DNA of 64,000 bases from Acholeplasmataceae bacterium (GCA_030603805.1 JAUVXD010000002.1:186001-250000), one strand, 5' to 3'; shown: positions 45,847 through 55,198, numbered from the stretch's first letter. Numbers and translations are program-made. The notes: generated by a model from the letters alone, not told the origin.

Positions 45847-47647
45847 TGGTATCACCCTGGTTTTTATTATACCACGGCTCATCTATAGATTTTTGAATCT
45901 TTGGACTACGATCGATGATGACATATGCGAATAAAATGACAGAGGTTATAAGGATGCTATGCCAATGATGTATATATCTAATACCAAGGATAGTTGGTTT
46001 TTCCATATTCAGTTGATATAAAGTATCTGTAATCAAAACAGGATTTTCAGAATCGTTAAAAGATACATCCCGAATCGTTACAAATGCGTGATTTTGACCA
46101 AACATAATCCAAGTTCTATTAACCCAAAGTGTAACGAGCTCATGATAATTTTTGTCATAGATATAATGATTAGTCCTATAGCTCACATAGCGATGTGTTT
46201 CGTTTTCAAAGTAGGTGTAGCCACCTCTATAACTAAAGTAGGAAAATGCTAAAACGATCTCGAGAGTGTCTGGATTCAGTATGATAAACATGTTGTGCGT
46301 GCCCCCGAAGGAAACGGAGATTAACCAAAAATCATCGAAAACTTCAACCCATGGTGTGGATACACCATATAGATTATTTTCTAAAATGATTTGCTCGTCT
46401 GTTTTTGTCTTGAGCGTATAGTATTTGATGGATTTTTCATCCATCACAGGATAAACATCATAATCTAGATTAATGCTTGTTTCTGGAATCAGACGAACCG
46501 AATCTAGAATAACACCTTGATTAATCATTTGAATCCTAAGTGGCATAACATAAATCTCTAAATGATCTTGTTTGATATAGCCATAAAGCTCACTTCGAGT
46601 TGTGAGCGATTCTACTTTGTTTAAAGAGTAATCTTCAAGAAATTCGTAAACATCATAATCAAAAAGTATGACAGAATCTTCAACATAGGATCTGAGTTGA
46701 TGGGCAATTCGAACCGATTGCTGGCTGGCTAAAAGCTTATAATGATCTGGAAGTGTTACTTTTTTAATGCGTTGATTTTCATCAAAAATAAGAACTTCTT
46801 GACCTCTTTGCATATAAGTTAAATGACCTTCGATTGCGAAAGTATATTCTTGATCAAAATGAGTGTGACTTTGATAGTCATCAATTTTCTTTAAATTAAG
46901 TTGTGGAAGAACTTGTATATCTTGATAAAAATAATCTCTATATGTTGTAAAAAAGAAGGCGAATGTTAAAACAAAGATGACACCAAAAACAGTATAAACG
47001 ATACAGGAGTATATCTTGATTTTATGGAATAAATCGATTTGGGGCTTGATATCGTAGATAAACCAAGTGATGAGATACGACATAAAAAATGTCATCCCAT
47101 AAAGCAGTGGGCCATATAAGGGAACATATCTCACAAGTACGATAAATAATACAGTGATTGCAATCCCTTTTTTCAAAAGAAATGCTTTGTTTTTCTCTTG
47201 ATCTATATACGCTGTGAAAAACATCGACAAAATAACCGATATAATTGCGATAGTTAAACAAAAGATAAGAATACTTGAGTTAATCACTGAGCGATATAAG
47301 ATCATAAGTATCGCACTTTGTGAAGAAAAACTGACAGATAATGCTGAGATAAAGTCTATTTTAAAAAGATGATGTGTTGAATAACTGAGTTGATTGGTTT
47401 TCTTAACTCTTTTGTGGTAATGATAATAACCATATACGAAAGCAGATATGGTTGTGACTTGAAAAATAACCCAACCAATGGTGAGCCCTCGGGTAAAACT
47501 TGCAAGATTTGTGATTTGATATAAGAGAAAAAAGCTTAAGATGGCTCCTAAGATGATTAAAAAATGAAATCTTAAATCCTGTTTAAAATGGCTGGTTGAG
47601 ATTTTTGATTGTGCTTCTTGGTAATCCTTAATCCAAGATTTAAACAT
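45827..47647 (-). CDS. Membrane protein with large extracellular domain, unknown function
   Basis: A 606-residue protein from the ATG at 47647 (MFKSWIKDYQEAQS), preceded by GGGGGGAT. Seven or so membrane helices occupy residues 30-245; residues about 250-575 form a polar, beta-strand-rich domain with repeated YDVYEFL / YDVYPVM and Tyr/Trp-rich patches that could be a beta-propeller; one more helix lies near the C-terminus. No family recognised. Its 3' end overlaps the DUF2779 gene by 20 bases in another frame, so the two are transcribed together. Extended -10 promoter at 47678-47686. Confidence 0.65.
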   Translation of the reverse strand: MFKSWIKDYQEAQSKISTSHFKQDLRFHFLIILGAILSFFLLYQITNLASFTRGLTIGWVIFQVTTISAFVYGYYHYHKRVKKTNQLSYSTHHLFKIDFISALSVSFSSQSAILMILYRSVINSSILIFCLTIAIISVILSMFFTAYIDQEKNKAFLLKKGIAITVLFIVLVRYVPLYGPLLYGMTFFMSYLITWFIYDIKPQIDLFHKIKIYSCIVYTVFGVIFVLTFAFFFTTYRDYFYQDIQVLPQLNLKKIDDYQSHTHFDQEYTFAIEGHLTYMQRGQEVLIFDENQRIKKVTLPDHYKLLASQQSVRIAHQLRSYVEDSVILFDYDVYEFLEDYSLNKVESLTTRSELYGYIKQDHLEIYVMPLRIQMINQGVILDSVRLIPETSINLDYDVYPVMDEKSIKYYTLKTKTDEQIILENNLYGVSTPWVEVFDDFWLISVSFGGTHNMFIILNPDTLEIVLAFSYFSYRGGYTYFENETHRYVSYRTNHYIYDKNYHELVTLWVNRTWIMFGQNHAFVTIRDVSFNDSENPVLITDTLYQLNMEKPTILGIRYIHHWHSILITSVILFAYVIIDRSPKIQKSIDEPWYNKNQGDTNENIEN

Positions 47648-47677
47648 ATCGTATCCCCCCAATATGGTTTTGTGTTT

Positions 47678-47686
47678 ATTATATCA
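47678..47686 (-). promoter_or_regulatory. Extended -10 promoter of the membrane gene and DUF2779 gene
   Basis: TGATATAAT on the minus strand, 30 bases before the ATG at 47647. Confidence 0.6.
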
Positions 47687-47703
47687 TCATTTCCCTTATT
47701 TTA

Positions 47704-47741
47704 AATAAAAATTAAGGCACTCATATTTTTTGAGTGCCTTT
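47704..47741 (-). terminator. Intrinsic terminator after the GLUG lipoprotein gene
   Basis: AAGGCACTCA / TGAGTGCCTT, a 10-bp stem, followed on the minus strand by AATTTTTATTT. Confidence 0.88.
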
Positions 47742-47746
47742 GAGAA

Positions 47747-49285
47747 TTAACTTAAGTTATCGTATGCTTCTTGAATCCAATCACTGGTAAAGAAACTTGT
47801 TAAATTTGCTAAAACAGGTGATGCATCTTGTCCTGTTAAATCATCTGAATTTACCATTAAATGTGTTGTTCCATAAATACCATGGTTATGCGTTGCAGTG
47901 GACGCGAGTTGTCCAAATGTTTGAGATACTCTTAAGAGATTAAAGTTGTCGATATCAATATTCATGGTGTTGCCTGTACCAAGCTTAACTACGGATTGAA
48001 GTGGGCGGTTTGAAATATAAGCACCAACAAGTCCACCTATATTAAATGTTTTGGTCATGTTCGCTTCATGGTCATTTTTAGCGTGGTTCACTGTCATCGA
48101 TCCTGCATAAAATGCATTGGTCATATTGATATAAGAAATGCCTGCAAGTCCACCAATTGAAACTGAGTATGTTTTACCTGTGCTACCTGCTGCTGTACCA
48201 AAGTTTAAATCGACGTGAATATCGCCTAAAGCATAAATATTTTCAACAGAGCGGTTATTGGTGGTTGCATTATTATGTCCAACCACACCACCGACGTTAA
48301 TTTGAATATCTCTATCTTTTATGTTATTACCATTCATGACGAAAGTTAAATCTACATCTGTACCGACTTGTCTTAAGATGCCATCTTCTGATAAGAAGCC
48401 TACTGCGCCACCTAAACGGATGCGACCAAAGCTTGTGGATGTTAAATGAATGTCAATATTTTCGAATGTTGAATCCTTTAAGGTTGCTCTCAGTTCGCCA
48501 ACACCTGCACCGACATACGCTTGCACGGTTGATGCATTCGTAAATCTGATTGAACTGTCTTTGACAGTAACATTTTCAATGACTGCAGATGCATTAGAGA
48601 CATAACCTGCAATAATACCGACTCTTGAAGAGGTGGTCATATTGAGTGGTGCATCAACTGTGCCGATCGTAACATTTTCAATCGCTAAGTTCTTAACTCT
48701 ACCTGAGGAAATGTATCCAAAAATACCGGTATATGTCGAAATTTTTTCAAAGTTGACATTTCTAATGGTAAACCCTTGTCCATCAAAGGTTCCAGAGAAT
48801 GCTGATGTGAAAGGTGAATTAAACGCAATGCCACTAAAATCTAAGTCGTTTAATAAAACATAGTTCCCTGAACGATTTAAACTCATATTTAAAAATTGTT
48901 CAGTGGTTGAAATTTCAATGGTTGCAAGTGTTAATGTTGTCACATTGGCAGAACCAATAGAAACAAGCTTTCTTTCGGTTGCTACAAAGATTTCAATCTT
49001 ATACGTTGTACCGTTTAATAGGTTATTAACTGTGATTTCTTTTAAGTTCGTTAAATCTTGTAAAACAGATTCAGAAAACGTTGACCCGTTAGGATTAAAC
49101 ACCTTAACCGTAATCGAGTTTCCAATTTGAGCTTTAGGATCCGTGAGTTCAATATCAAAAATGATACTTGTTGGTGATGGATCGATATTGGTCAAGGTTG
49201 CTTTAGCTTCTAACCCTGAATCCTTACATCCTGCAAGCAGGAAGAGTGCTAAGACGATAAATAAGATACTGACAATTCTTTTCAT
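47747..49285 (-). CDS. GLUG-motif lipoprotein with a predicted beta-helix
   Basis: A 512-residue lipoprotein: signal peptide ending LFLLAGC (Cys20), a fibronectin-like domain (about 30-120; SPTSIIFDIELTDP, LLNGTTYKIEIFV), then from about 140 a series of strand repeats (FSGTFDGQGFTIRNVNF, VGIIAGYVSNASAVIENVTV, GGVVGHNNA, GGLAGISY, GGLVGAYI) typical of GLUG/right-handed beta-helix surface proteins. Likely a cell-surface adhesin or polysaccharide-binding protein. It overlaps gltX by four bases (ATGA), an odd partner, with AGGTGA in front of its ATG. Confidence 0.8.
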   Translation of the reverse strand: MKRIVSILFIVLALFLLAGCKDSGLEAKATLTNIDPSPTSIIFDIELTDPKAQIGNSITVKVFNPNGSTFSESVLQDLTNLKEITVNNLLNGTTYKIEIFVATERKLVSIGSANVTTLTLATIEISTTEQFLNMSLNRSGNYVLLNDLDFSGIAFNSPFTSAFSGTFDGQGFTIRNVNFEKISTYTGIFGYISSGRVKNLAIENVTIGTVDAPLNMTTSSRVGIIAGYVSNASAVIENVTVKDSSIRFTNASTVQAYVGAGVGELRATLKDSTFENIDIHLTSTSFGRIRLGGAVGFLSEDGILRQVGTDVDLTFVMNGNNIKDRDIQINVGGVVGHNNATTNNRSVENIYALGDIHVDLNFGTAAGSTGKTYSVSIGGLAGISYINMTNAFYAGSMTVNHAKNDHEANMTKTFNIGGLVGAYISNRPLQSVVKLGTGNTMNIDIDNFNLLRVSQTFGQLASTATHNHGIYGTTHLMVNSDDLTGQDASPVLANLTSFFTSDWIQEAYDNLS

Positions 49286-50625
49286 GCTTCACCTCTAAGT
49301 TTTTCTATAGTTTCAGATAATCTCTTAAGGACTAAATCTCTGCCTAAGAGTGCGAGTGATATGGGTAGACTAGGTCCATGCATATCCCCAGTTGTTGCAA
49401 TTCTTAAACTCATAAAGAGTGTTTTACCTTTGGTATTCGTATCAAGCCCTGTTTGTTTAATTAAGGGTTCAATCGATTCAGATGTAAAGTTGCTTTGTTC
49501 TAAATGCTTATGGAAAGCTTCTAAAATATGAGACGCATTGTTTTCAACTAAAAATTGATAAGCTTCATCACTTAAGTGGAATTCATCATGGAAGAAAGCT
49601 CGATATAATGAGACGATTTCTCCAATGTGTGTCATCCGGTCTTGAAGGATTCCTACAAGTAATAAAAGCCATGATTCCGATGGAATGTGAATGCCTTCTT
49701 TTTCTAAGAAGGGTCTTGCACTTTCTGCAAGTTTTTCTGCTGAAAGCATTTTAATATATTTACTATTGATATATGCGAGCTTATCTTTATCAAACATCGC
49801 TGGTGCTTTAGATAAACGGTTTGGATCAAACGATTTGATGATATCATCATGAGAAAGTATTTCTTGATTTTCAGCAGGTGACCAACCTAAAAGCGAAATA
49901 AAATTAAACATCGCTTCTGGTAAATACCCCATCGCTTTATATTCAGAAATGAATTGAATGACGTTTTTATCACGTTTAGAAAGCTTCTTCTTTTGTTCAT
50001 TAACAATAATCGTCATATGTCCAAACTCAGGTGTTTGCCAACCAAATGCTTGATAAACCATGATTTGTTTGGGGGTATTGGTGATATGTTCTTCGCCTCT
50101 TAAAACATGTGTGATTTCCATTAAGTGGTCATCAATCACAACTGCAAAGTTATACGTCGGTATCCCGTTATCCTTCATCATAACCCAGTCTTCGACATCC
50201 TTAGATTGGAACTTGAGTTCTCCTCTAACAATATCTTTAAAACTGTATTCAACATCTTGTGGGACCTTAAAGCGAATGGCATATTTGCTTGAGTTTTCTC
50301 TATACTCTTTATAGGCATATCCCTTTTCTAAAAGTTCTTCTGCATATTTCTTGTAAATGTCTAAGCGTTCAAGCTGACGATATGGACCATATGGACCACC
50401 CTTGTCTGGTGATTCATTCCAATCTAGTCCTAACCATCTTAAGTTATCCAGTTGTGAGGCTTCGCCACCAGCCACATTACGTGCTGTATCTGTATCCTCA
50501 ATTCTAACAATAAAATCGCCGCCAAAATGACGTGCGAATAAGTAGTTGAAAAGTGCACTGCGTGCATTGCCTATATGTAGAAGTCCAGTTGGACTCGGTG
50601 CGTATCTGACGCGTACCTTGCTCAT
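49282..50625 (-). CDS. gltX: Glutamyl-tRNA synthetase
   Basis: A class I synthetase of 447 residues counted from the ATG at 50625 (MSKVRVRYAPSPTGLLHIGN). HIGH motif HIGN, and KLSKRD as KMSKS equivalent; the anticodon-binding domain follows. An ATG eight codons upstream is possible because the ribosome site is not decisive. Low-GC Firmicutes usually have a nondiscriminating enzyme that also charges tRNA-Gln; this needs gatCAB elsewhere. It shares a transcript with the GLUG lipoprotein. Confidence 0.94.
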   Translation of the reverse strand: MSKVRVRYAPSPTGLLHIGNARSALFNYLFARHFGGDFIVRIEDTDTARNVAGGEASQLDNLRWLGLDWNESPDKGGPYGPYRQLERLDIYKKYAEELLEKGYAYKEYRENSSKYAIRFKVPQDVEYSFKDIVRGELKFQSKDVEDWVMMKDNGIPTYNFAVVIDDHLMEITHVLRGEEHITNTPKQIMVYQAFGWQTPEFGHMTIIVNEQKKKLSKRDKNVIQFISEYKAMGYLPEAMFNFISLLGWSPAENQEILSHDDIIKSFDPNRLSKAPAMFDKDKLAYINSKYIKMLSAEKLAESARPFLEKEGIHIPSESWLLLLVGILQDRMTHIGEIVSLYRAFFHDEFHLSDEAYQFLVENNASHILEAFHKHLEQSNFTSESIEPLIKQTGLDTNTKGKTLFMSLRIATTGDMHGPSLPISLALLGRDLVLKRLSETIEKLRGEA

Positions 50626-50696
50626 GATTGATCCCATCCTTACATGCATTATTTATTATACGATAAAGTGCAAAAATAGTAAACGATTATATGAAT

Positions 50697-51224
50697 TTAT
50701 TCATATTTAAGAGAATCCTGATATCCAATCGATCTTAAATACTGATCGGTTTCCTTTCTCTTTTTAAAGACAACAACTTTATCTTTATACTGTTCTTTAT
50801 AGCTTTTTAAAAGCGCTTTAGAATCCTTTTTTCTGCCCCCATGTAAAATCCACCAAACAAAGGATAAATTTAAGCGTTCCTTACAGCCATCAGCAATCGT
50901 ATCTCTGTTTTGGTTGTGATATTTGATTCTCCGTTTAAGTGCCCCATAGAGGCATTTAAAGCGGTTATAATCGAAGATAAAGATTTGATCTGCTTGATCA
51001 AAACGTTCTTGAGCAAGCTTTCGATATTGGCCATCGATGATAAAGCTTTCTTGTTTCATAAATGCTCTAATTTCAGCTTCAACAACCGTCTTATCTCTTT
51101 CAATCCAATTGGGTCCAAAAAAGATTTTATCGATATGTAAAACAGGGATATTATAAAAACGAGATAATCGTTTAGAGAATGTCGATTTTCCAGAACTTGA
51201 GTAGCCGACAACGAGTATTTTCAT
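50697..51224 (-). CDS. P-loop kinase, adenylate-kinase-like (FlaR/DNA topology modulation family)
   Basis: A 175-residue NTP-binding protein: Walker A GYSSSGKSTFSKRL (about 7-20), VLHIDKIFFGPNWIERD and FIIDGQYRK match the FlaR/topology-modulation family, which looks like small-molecule or shikimate-type kinases. True substrate unknown. It lies eight bases after the MFS gene (same strand), so they form an operon. Confidence 0.78.
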   Translation of the reverse strand: MKILVVGYSSSGKSTFSKRLSRFYNIPVLHIDKIFFGPNWIERDKTVVEAEIRAFMKQESFIIDGQYRKLAQERFDQADQIFIFDYNRFKCLYGALKRRIKYHNQNRDTIADGCKERLNLSFVWWILHGGRKKDSKALLKSYKEQYKDKVVVFKKRKETDQYLRSIGYQDSLKYE

Positions 51225-51231
51225 AGATAAA

Positions 51232-52836
51232 TCACTCCATTTCTAAGGTATCTAAAACTGACTGACTAATTTTTTTAGGTTCACTTTGTTTTACAAAGAT
51301 CATCACAACTAATGCAATGATCGAAAAGAATGTCGCGTAAGGAAATAGGATGGATCTCCCATATTGATCCATTAAAACGCCTGAGAAAATTGGGGTAATG
51401 ATTTGAGCTGTCATTGAGGCCGCATAATAATATCCAGTGTATCTTCCCACATCATAGCCTTTAGATAATTCAACAACCATAACGTACGTATTAATCCCAA
51501 TCATTGTCCAACCAATGCCAGCGGATGCAATAATACCAGCCGTAATCCAAGGTTGATTTTCTCTTAAAAAATAGACATTGCCTAAAGCGAAGATCATGAT
51601 TGCCATCCCTAAAAGCACTGTTTTTTTACGACCCAGCCACATCGATAAAAGTCCAATGGGAAGGATTGCCGCTATCACGACAGCTTGCGCGATGATAAAC
51701 TGATAATCAAAGAAATTCATATTGAGCTGTTTAGGGAGATAATCAGCAATTTTGCTCATCACTGCATTATACCCCATAAAAAGGAAAAAGACAGAGCCTA
51801 AGAGAAAATATAAAGATAATCTTCTTTTAAACGTCAGTTCTGCAAGCACTTTTTTAGATTTTCTTGCTGTAGATTCAGGTGCTAATCCTAGTTTATCATC
51901 GAGCGCTCTTTTTTCTGCAACCAGTTTAGGTTCATCAACTTTCCATAAGAAGATCCCTAAAGTGAGAAGCATTAAAATGCCGATAGTAATATAAACAAAC
52001 GCGTGATGATCATAGGTGTGTTTGTTCAAACCAGATAACATAATGATATAAACTGCTAGAATGCCCCCAAAAGCACCCATGAGGGTGATGATGGCATTGG
52101 CTTTACTACGTAAAGGCTTAATGGTGACATCAGGCATTAAAGCAACAGCTGGTGATCTAAAAATGGCCATAGATACTAAAGAAATAAACAAAATGATACC
52201 AAAGATAATGAGGTTGGTTGGATCACTTGAAGTAACTTCCCATGCTCTTTCTGATAAATATCTATAATATAAATCTCTAACCATCGATAAATCTCTTGCA
52301 GATAAAGTCGGTCCACTATTATTTAAAATTTGGACTAAGGGTTGTCTAATATTTTGATTCCATTCATTATACTTATTACCACTAATATGGCCATTTTGTA
52401 AACTTTCAGTTCGCTCTAAAACCATCTGATCGATGACTAAATACCAATGATCTCTTTCGCTTGCTTCAACTAAGCTATCAAATGCAATATCATAATGATT
52501 TTCAATGATATCTGTAGCTTGAATTTTAGATGTTTGTACGTAATCGGTATACGCCAAAGCCATAAAAGCGAACGCTGCCATCACAGTCCCCACAATAATA
52601 TAAGGGGTTCTTCTACCCTTTTTGGCATTCGATTTATCGGATATGGCACCAAAAAGTGGCAGTAAAATGACTGCCATGACATTGTCAATAGCCATCACAA
52701 CACCCGACCATGTTTGATTTAAACCATACTTGTCAATTAAGGTTCTCGCAATCATCATGTCATAGGTTTGCCAAAAGAGTGAGATGATGAAAAAGATTAA
52801 ACCGACAAAAAAAGTATTCCGATAGTTTAGCTTCAT
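51232..52836 (-). CDS. Major facilitator superfamily transporter (SLC45/GPH-like)
   Basis: A 534-residue MFS protein with twelve predicted helices. The signature AISDKSNAKKGRRTPYI between helices 2 and 3 is typical of SLC45/GPH sugar transporters. Unusual is an extracytoplasmic loop of about 100 residues after helix 4 (YVQTSKIQATDIIENH to SERAWEVTSSD). Substrate probably a sugar, by family. It has its own extended -10 promoter just after the rpsI terminator. Confidence 0.82.
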   Translation of the reverse strand: MKLNYRNTFFVGLIFFIISLFWQTYDMMIARTLIDKYGLNQTWSGVVMAIDNVMAVILLPLFGAISDKSNAKKGRRTPYIIVGTVMAAFAFMALAYTDYVQTSKIQATDIIENHYDIAFDSLVEASERDHWYLVIDQMVLERTESLQNGHISGNKYNEWNQNIRQPLVQILNNSGPTLSARDLSMVRDLYYRYLSERAWEVTSSDPTNLIIFGIILFISLVSMAIFRSPAVALMPDVTIKPLRSKANAIITLMGAFGGILAVYIIMLSGLNKHTYDHHAFVYITIGILMLLTLGIFLWKVDEPKLVAEKRALDDKLGLAPESTARKSKKVLAELTFKRRLSLYFLLGSVFFLFMGYNAVMSKIADYLPKQLNMNFFDYQFIIAQAVVIAAILPIGLLSMWLGRKKTVLLGMAIMIFALGNVYFLRENQPWITAGIIASAGIGWTMIGINTYVMVVELSKGYDVGRYTGYYYAASMTAQIITPIFSGVLMDQYGRSILFPYATFFSIIALVVMIFVKQSEPKKISQSVLDTLEME

Positions 52837-52864
52837 AAAGAACCTCTTTCATAGGTTTATCTTT

Positions 52865-52873
52865 ATTATAACA
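52865..52873 (-). promoter_or_regulatory. Extended -10 promoter of the MFS-kinase operon
   Basis: TGTTATAAT on the minus strand, 28 bases before the ATG. Confidence 0.6.
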
Positions 52874-52884
52874 AATCATCTAAA

Positions 52885-52915
52885 GAAAAAAAGAAAAGGG
52901 ACCATAAAAGGTCCC
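52885..52915 (-). terminator. Intrinsic terminator after rpsI
   Basis: GGGACC / GGTCCC over a 6-base loop, then TTTTCTTTTTTTC on the minus strand. Confidence 0.88.
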
Positions 52916-52921
52916 CTTGGA

Positions 52922-53320
52922 TTAACGTTTTGAGAATTGTGAAGCTTTTCTTGCTTTCTTAAGACCATACTTTTTACGTTCTTTAGAACGTGGGTCTCTT
53001 GTCACAAGACCAGCTGGTTTAAGTGTAGCTCTTAAATCTGGATTAACTTCCATAAGAGCACGTGTGATGCCTAAACGGATTGCACCTGCTTGTCCGCTTA
53101 AACCACCGCCATAAACGTTAACGCTAATATCATACTTGCCTTCACTTTCAGTAAGTGCAAGTGGCTGCACCACGTCAAGACGTGTTGCTGCTGATGGAAT
53201 ATAGTCTTCAAAAGTGCGTCCATTGATGACAAATGCACCTTTACCGCTTGTTAAAATAACACGCGCAACTGAACTCTTTCTACGACCTGTTCCCAAATAT
53301 TGTACTTTTTCTTTTGCCAT
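52922..53320 (-). CDS. rpsI: Ribosomal protein S9
   Basis: A 132-residue S9 ending [17 protein letters not shown], whose C-terminal Arg reaches the P-site tRNA. Start [14 protein letters not shown] is typical. Second gene of rplM-rpsI, six bases after rplM. Confidence 0.97.
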   Translation of the reverse strand: MAKEKVQYLGTGRRKSSVARVILTSGKGAFVINGRTFEDYIPSAATRLDVVQPLALTESEGKYDISVNVYGGGLSGQAGAIRLGITRALMEVNPDLRATLKPAGLVTRDPRSKERKKYGLKKARKASQFSKR

Positions 53321-53326
53321 GACCGA

Positions 53327-53755
53327 TTATACCTCCAATGTTTCTGGTTGTTGTGCAGCGTGTTTGTGTTCAGGACCTGCATAGACAAAAAGCTTCTTTG
53401 CCATTTGTTCGCCTAAACGTGTATGTGGTAACATACCAACGATTGCTTTTTCAACCATACGTGTTGGAAACTTTGCCATAACGTCTTTTGCTGCTGTTGA
53501 TTTGAGACCTCCGGAATACCCTGAGTGAGCGTAATACATCTTCTTGTCCCATTTCTTGCCAGTTAATTCAATTTTGTCTGCATTAATAACAATCACGTAA
53601 TCACCATTGTCTACATGAGGAGTGTAGGTTGGTTTGTGCTTGCCTTTAATCACAGATGCGACTTCTGTAGCCAAACGGCCAAGAGTCTTTCCTTCTGCAT
53701 CCACAACATACCACTTGCGGGTAATTGTTTGTGCATTTGCCATAAATGTCTTCAT
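53327..53755 (-). CDS. rplM: Ribosomal protein L13
   Basis: A 142-residue L13 with [21 protein letters not shown] and [11 protein letters not shown]. First gene of rplM-rpsI; AAGGAG precedes the start. It has a leader that resembles the Firmicutes L13 autoregulatory element. Confidence 0.97.
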   Translation of the reverse strand: MKTFMANAQTITRKWYVVDAEGKTLGRLATEVASVIKGKHKPTYTPHVDNGDYVIVINADKIELTGKKWDKKMYYAHSGYSGGLKSTAAKDVMAKFPTRMVEKAIVGMLPHTRLGEQMAKKLFVYAGPEHKHAAQQPETLEV

Positions 53756-53764
53756 TTGAAATTC

Positions 53765-53825
53765 TTTCTCCTTATATTCTTTTGTTTTCGAAATAAGGGC
53801 TATAAAGTGGATAAATCTATATGTA
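53765..53825 (-). ncRNA. Probable L13 leader
   Basis: The 5' leader between the promoter and rplM contains, on the minus strand, GATTTATCCACTTTATAGCC, then CCTTATTTCGAAA and, further on, TATAAGG, giving a CCTTAT/ATAAGG stem that includes the Shine-Dalgarno region. This resembles the L13 leader of Firmicutes as I remember it; matching to the covariance model would decide. Confidence 0.5.
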
Positions 53826-53833
53826 CCTATGTA

Positions 53834-53862
53834 ATATTACTATATTAAAGATGAATTGTCAA
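53834..53862 (-). promoter_or_regulatory. Promoter of rplM-rpsI
   Basis: TTGACA (53857-53862), 17 bases, TAATAT (53834-53839) on the minus strand. Confidence 0.7.
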
Positions 53863-53921
53863 CAGTTTCGGTACTTATTTTAATCGAAATGATGGGGTTC
53901 GATGATTGAGAATTTTGCATG

Positions 53922-53950
53922 AAAAAAGAGCCTTTATTTGGGCTCTTTTT
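53922..53950 (-). terminator. Intrinsic terminator after the ClbS-like gene
   Basis: AAAAAGAGCC / GGCTCTTTTT with a short loop, T-rich on the minus strand. Confidence 0.85.
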
Positions 53951-53953
53951 ATC

Positions 53954-54460
53954 TTATTTTTGAAGTGTGAAAAGCTTATTTAAGTAGTCAATTGCCCAAT
54001 GATAATGATGGAACATAATGGCATCCACTAGATGTGCTAAAGGTGCTTTTCCAGCCCAAGAAAACATACCAGGTTCATATAGTTCATTCTCACTTAAACC
54101 TCTGATTAAGTCCATCACTTGGTGATGAGACTTATCAAAGATTAAGAGTGTGTGATCGAGTGTATAGGCTTGTGCTTCTGCCCATATATCTTGATTGAGT
54201 AGATCAAGTCTGTCCCATGTGTGTCCTTGTTTAGGGAGTATGGGTCTTCCCCCTTCGACATGAATTAAATACCAATCTAAAAGTAAGGCATGCCATCCAT
54301 AGAGATGATAGATGACATCTCTAATGTTTTTATCTCTTTCTTTGGTCTTAAAGGATTGATTTCTTTTCTTTTCATCCTTTGCATAGATAAAGCGTATGAT
54401 TTGGTTATACGCATCCTCTGAAAACTTAAGCAGTTCTTCCTTATTTGTTGGTCTTTGCAT
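53954..54460 (-). CDS. ClbS/DfsB-family (DUF1706) four-helix protein
   Basis: A 168-residue helical protein of the DinB-like fold. NKEELLKFSEDAYNQII, VIYHLYGWHALLLDWY and FHHYHWAIDYLNK match the ClbS/DfsB family. ClbS protects against colibactin in E. coli; most relatives are of unknown role. It follows pyrR after 24 bases on the same strand and ends at a terminator, so the two are probably one transcript. Confidence 0.75.
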   Translation of the reverse strand: MQRPTNKEELLKFSEDAYNQIIRFIYAKDEKKRNQSFKTKERDKNIRDVIYHLYGWHALLLDWYLIHVEGGRPILPKQGHTWDRLDLLNQDIWAEAQAYTLDHTLLIFDKSHHQVMDLIRGLSENELYEPGMFSWAGKAPLAHLVDAIMFHHYHWAIDYLNKLFTLQK

Positions 54461-54484
54461 GGTTTGTTCTCCTATCTATCGAGT

Positions 54485-54988
54485 TTATTTAACTTCTTCG
54501 ATATAGATCACTTGATTGTTAATATCCACGAAAACCTTTTCGTTTTTACTGGTTGGAATGTTTTTTCCTATATAATCTGCGCGTATAGGAAGCTCTCTGT
54601 GCCCTCGGTCGACTAAGATGGCAAGTTGGATTTGTCTAGGTCTTCCGTGGTCTGAAAGAGCATCCATAGCAGCTCTGACGGACCTGCCTGTATATAAGAC
54701 ATCATCCACTAAAATTACATCTTTATTTAAGACATCAAAACCTTGTCCTTTAGGCTTAACCTTTTGAGAAAGATCATCTCGGTAGGCTTGAATATCTAAA
54801 GGATGGATGGGGGCATCAATGTCTGCAAATTTTTTTAAATTATCCTTTAAAATTTGAGCAATCGGGAATCCTTTTTTTAAAATACCGACAAAGACAATAT
54901 TCGAGAGATCTGAATGTCGTTCGATGATTTCATGGGTCATCCGCTTGAGGGTTCTTGAGAGTTGTTCTTGATTCATAATTTCTTTCAT
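54485..54988 (-). CDS. pyrR: PyrR: pyrimidine operon attenuation regulator / uracil phosphoribosyltransferase
   Basis: A 167-residue PRTase-fold protein with the PRPP loop VILVDDVLYTGRSVRAAMDAL. With UMP bound, PyrR binds RNA loops in pyr leaders and favours termination. Here it is divergent from uraA, whose leader carries a matching PyrR loop, so the regulator and its target lie side by side on opposite strands. AAAGGTGG precedes the ATG. Confidence 0.94.
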   Translation of the reverse strand: MKEIMNQEQLSRTLKRMTHEIIERHSDLSNIVFVGILKKGFPIAQILKDNLKKFADIDAPIHPLDIQAYRDDLSQKVKPKGQGFDVLNKDVILVDDVLYTGRSVRAAMDALSDHGRPRQIQLAILVDRGHRELPIRADYIGKNIPTSKNEKVFVDINNQVIYIEEVK

Positions 54989-55031
54989 ATCATCACCACC
55001 TTTATCTTATCATTTTTTTTATTTTTTGGGG

Positions 55032-55059
55032 TTGATTTTTGTTTTAATCATGATATACT
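55032..55059 (+). promoter_or_regulatory. Promoter of uraA
   Basis: TTGATT (55032-55037), 16 bases, TGATATACT: extended -10 TATACT at 55054-55059. Confidence 0.65.
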
Positions 55060-55070
55060 AGTTGCAGTAA

Positions 55071-55160
55071 AGGTCCTTTAAGTTGTGCCCGTGAGCATAA
55101 CAAGGTATCGGTTTTCATTATACCTAAACAATTTAAAGGACACCAGTGGTGTCTTTTTTG
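55071..55160 (+). promoter_or_regulatory. PyrR-dependent transcription attenuator upstream of uraA
   Basis: Three exclusive structures are visible. The binding hairpin (55075-55105): CCTT / AAGG outer stem, GTTGTGC / GCATAAC upper stem and the loop CCCGTGAG, which fits CCNGNGAG of the PyrR consensus; the flanking U-G pair of the consensus is replaced by G-C. Antiterminator: GTCCTTTAAGTTGT (55073-55086) pairs with ACAATTTAAAGGAC (55128-55141). Terminator: GACACC-AGT-GGTGTC plus six T (55139-55159). PyrR-UMP holding the first hairpin frees the terminator, so uracil uptake shuts off when pyrimidines are plentiful. Confidence 0.88.
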
Positions 55161-55197
55161 TTAGAGGCCTTTAAAATATAATTTATAGGAGAAGGAC

Positions 55198-55198
55198 A
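55198..55198 (+). other. Start choice of uraA
   Basis: The ATG at 55198 follows AGGAGAAGGAC and lies 38 bases past the attenuator T-run; no competing in-frame start exists upstream of the terminator. Confidence 0.6.
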
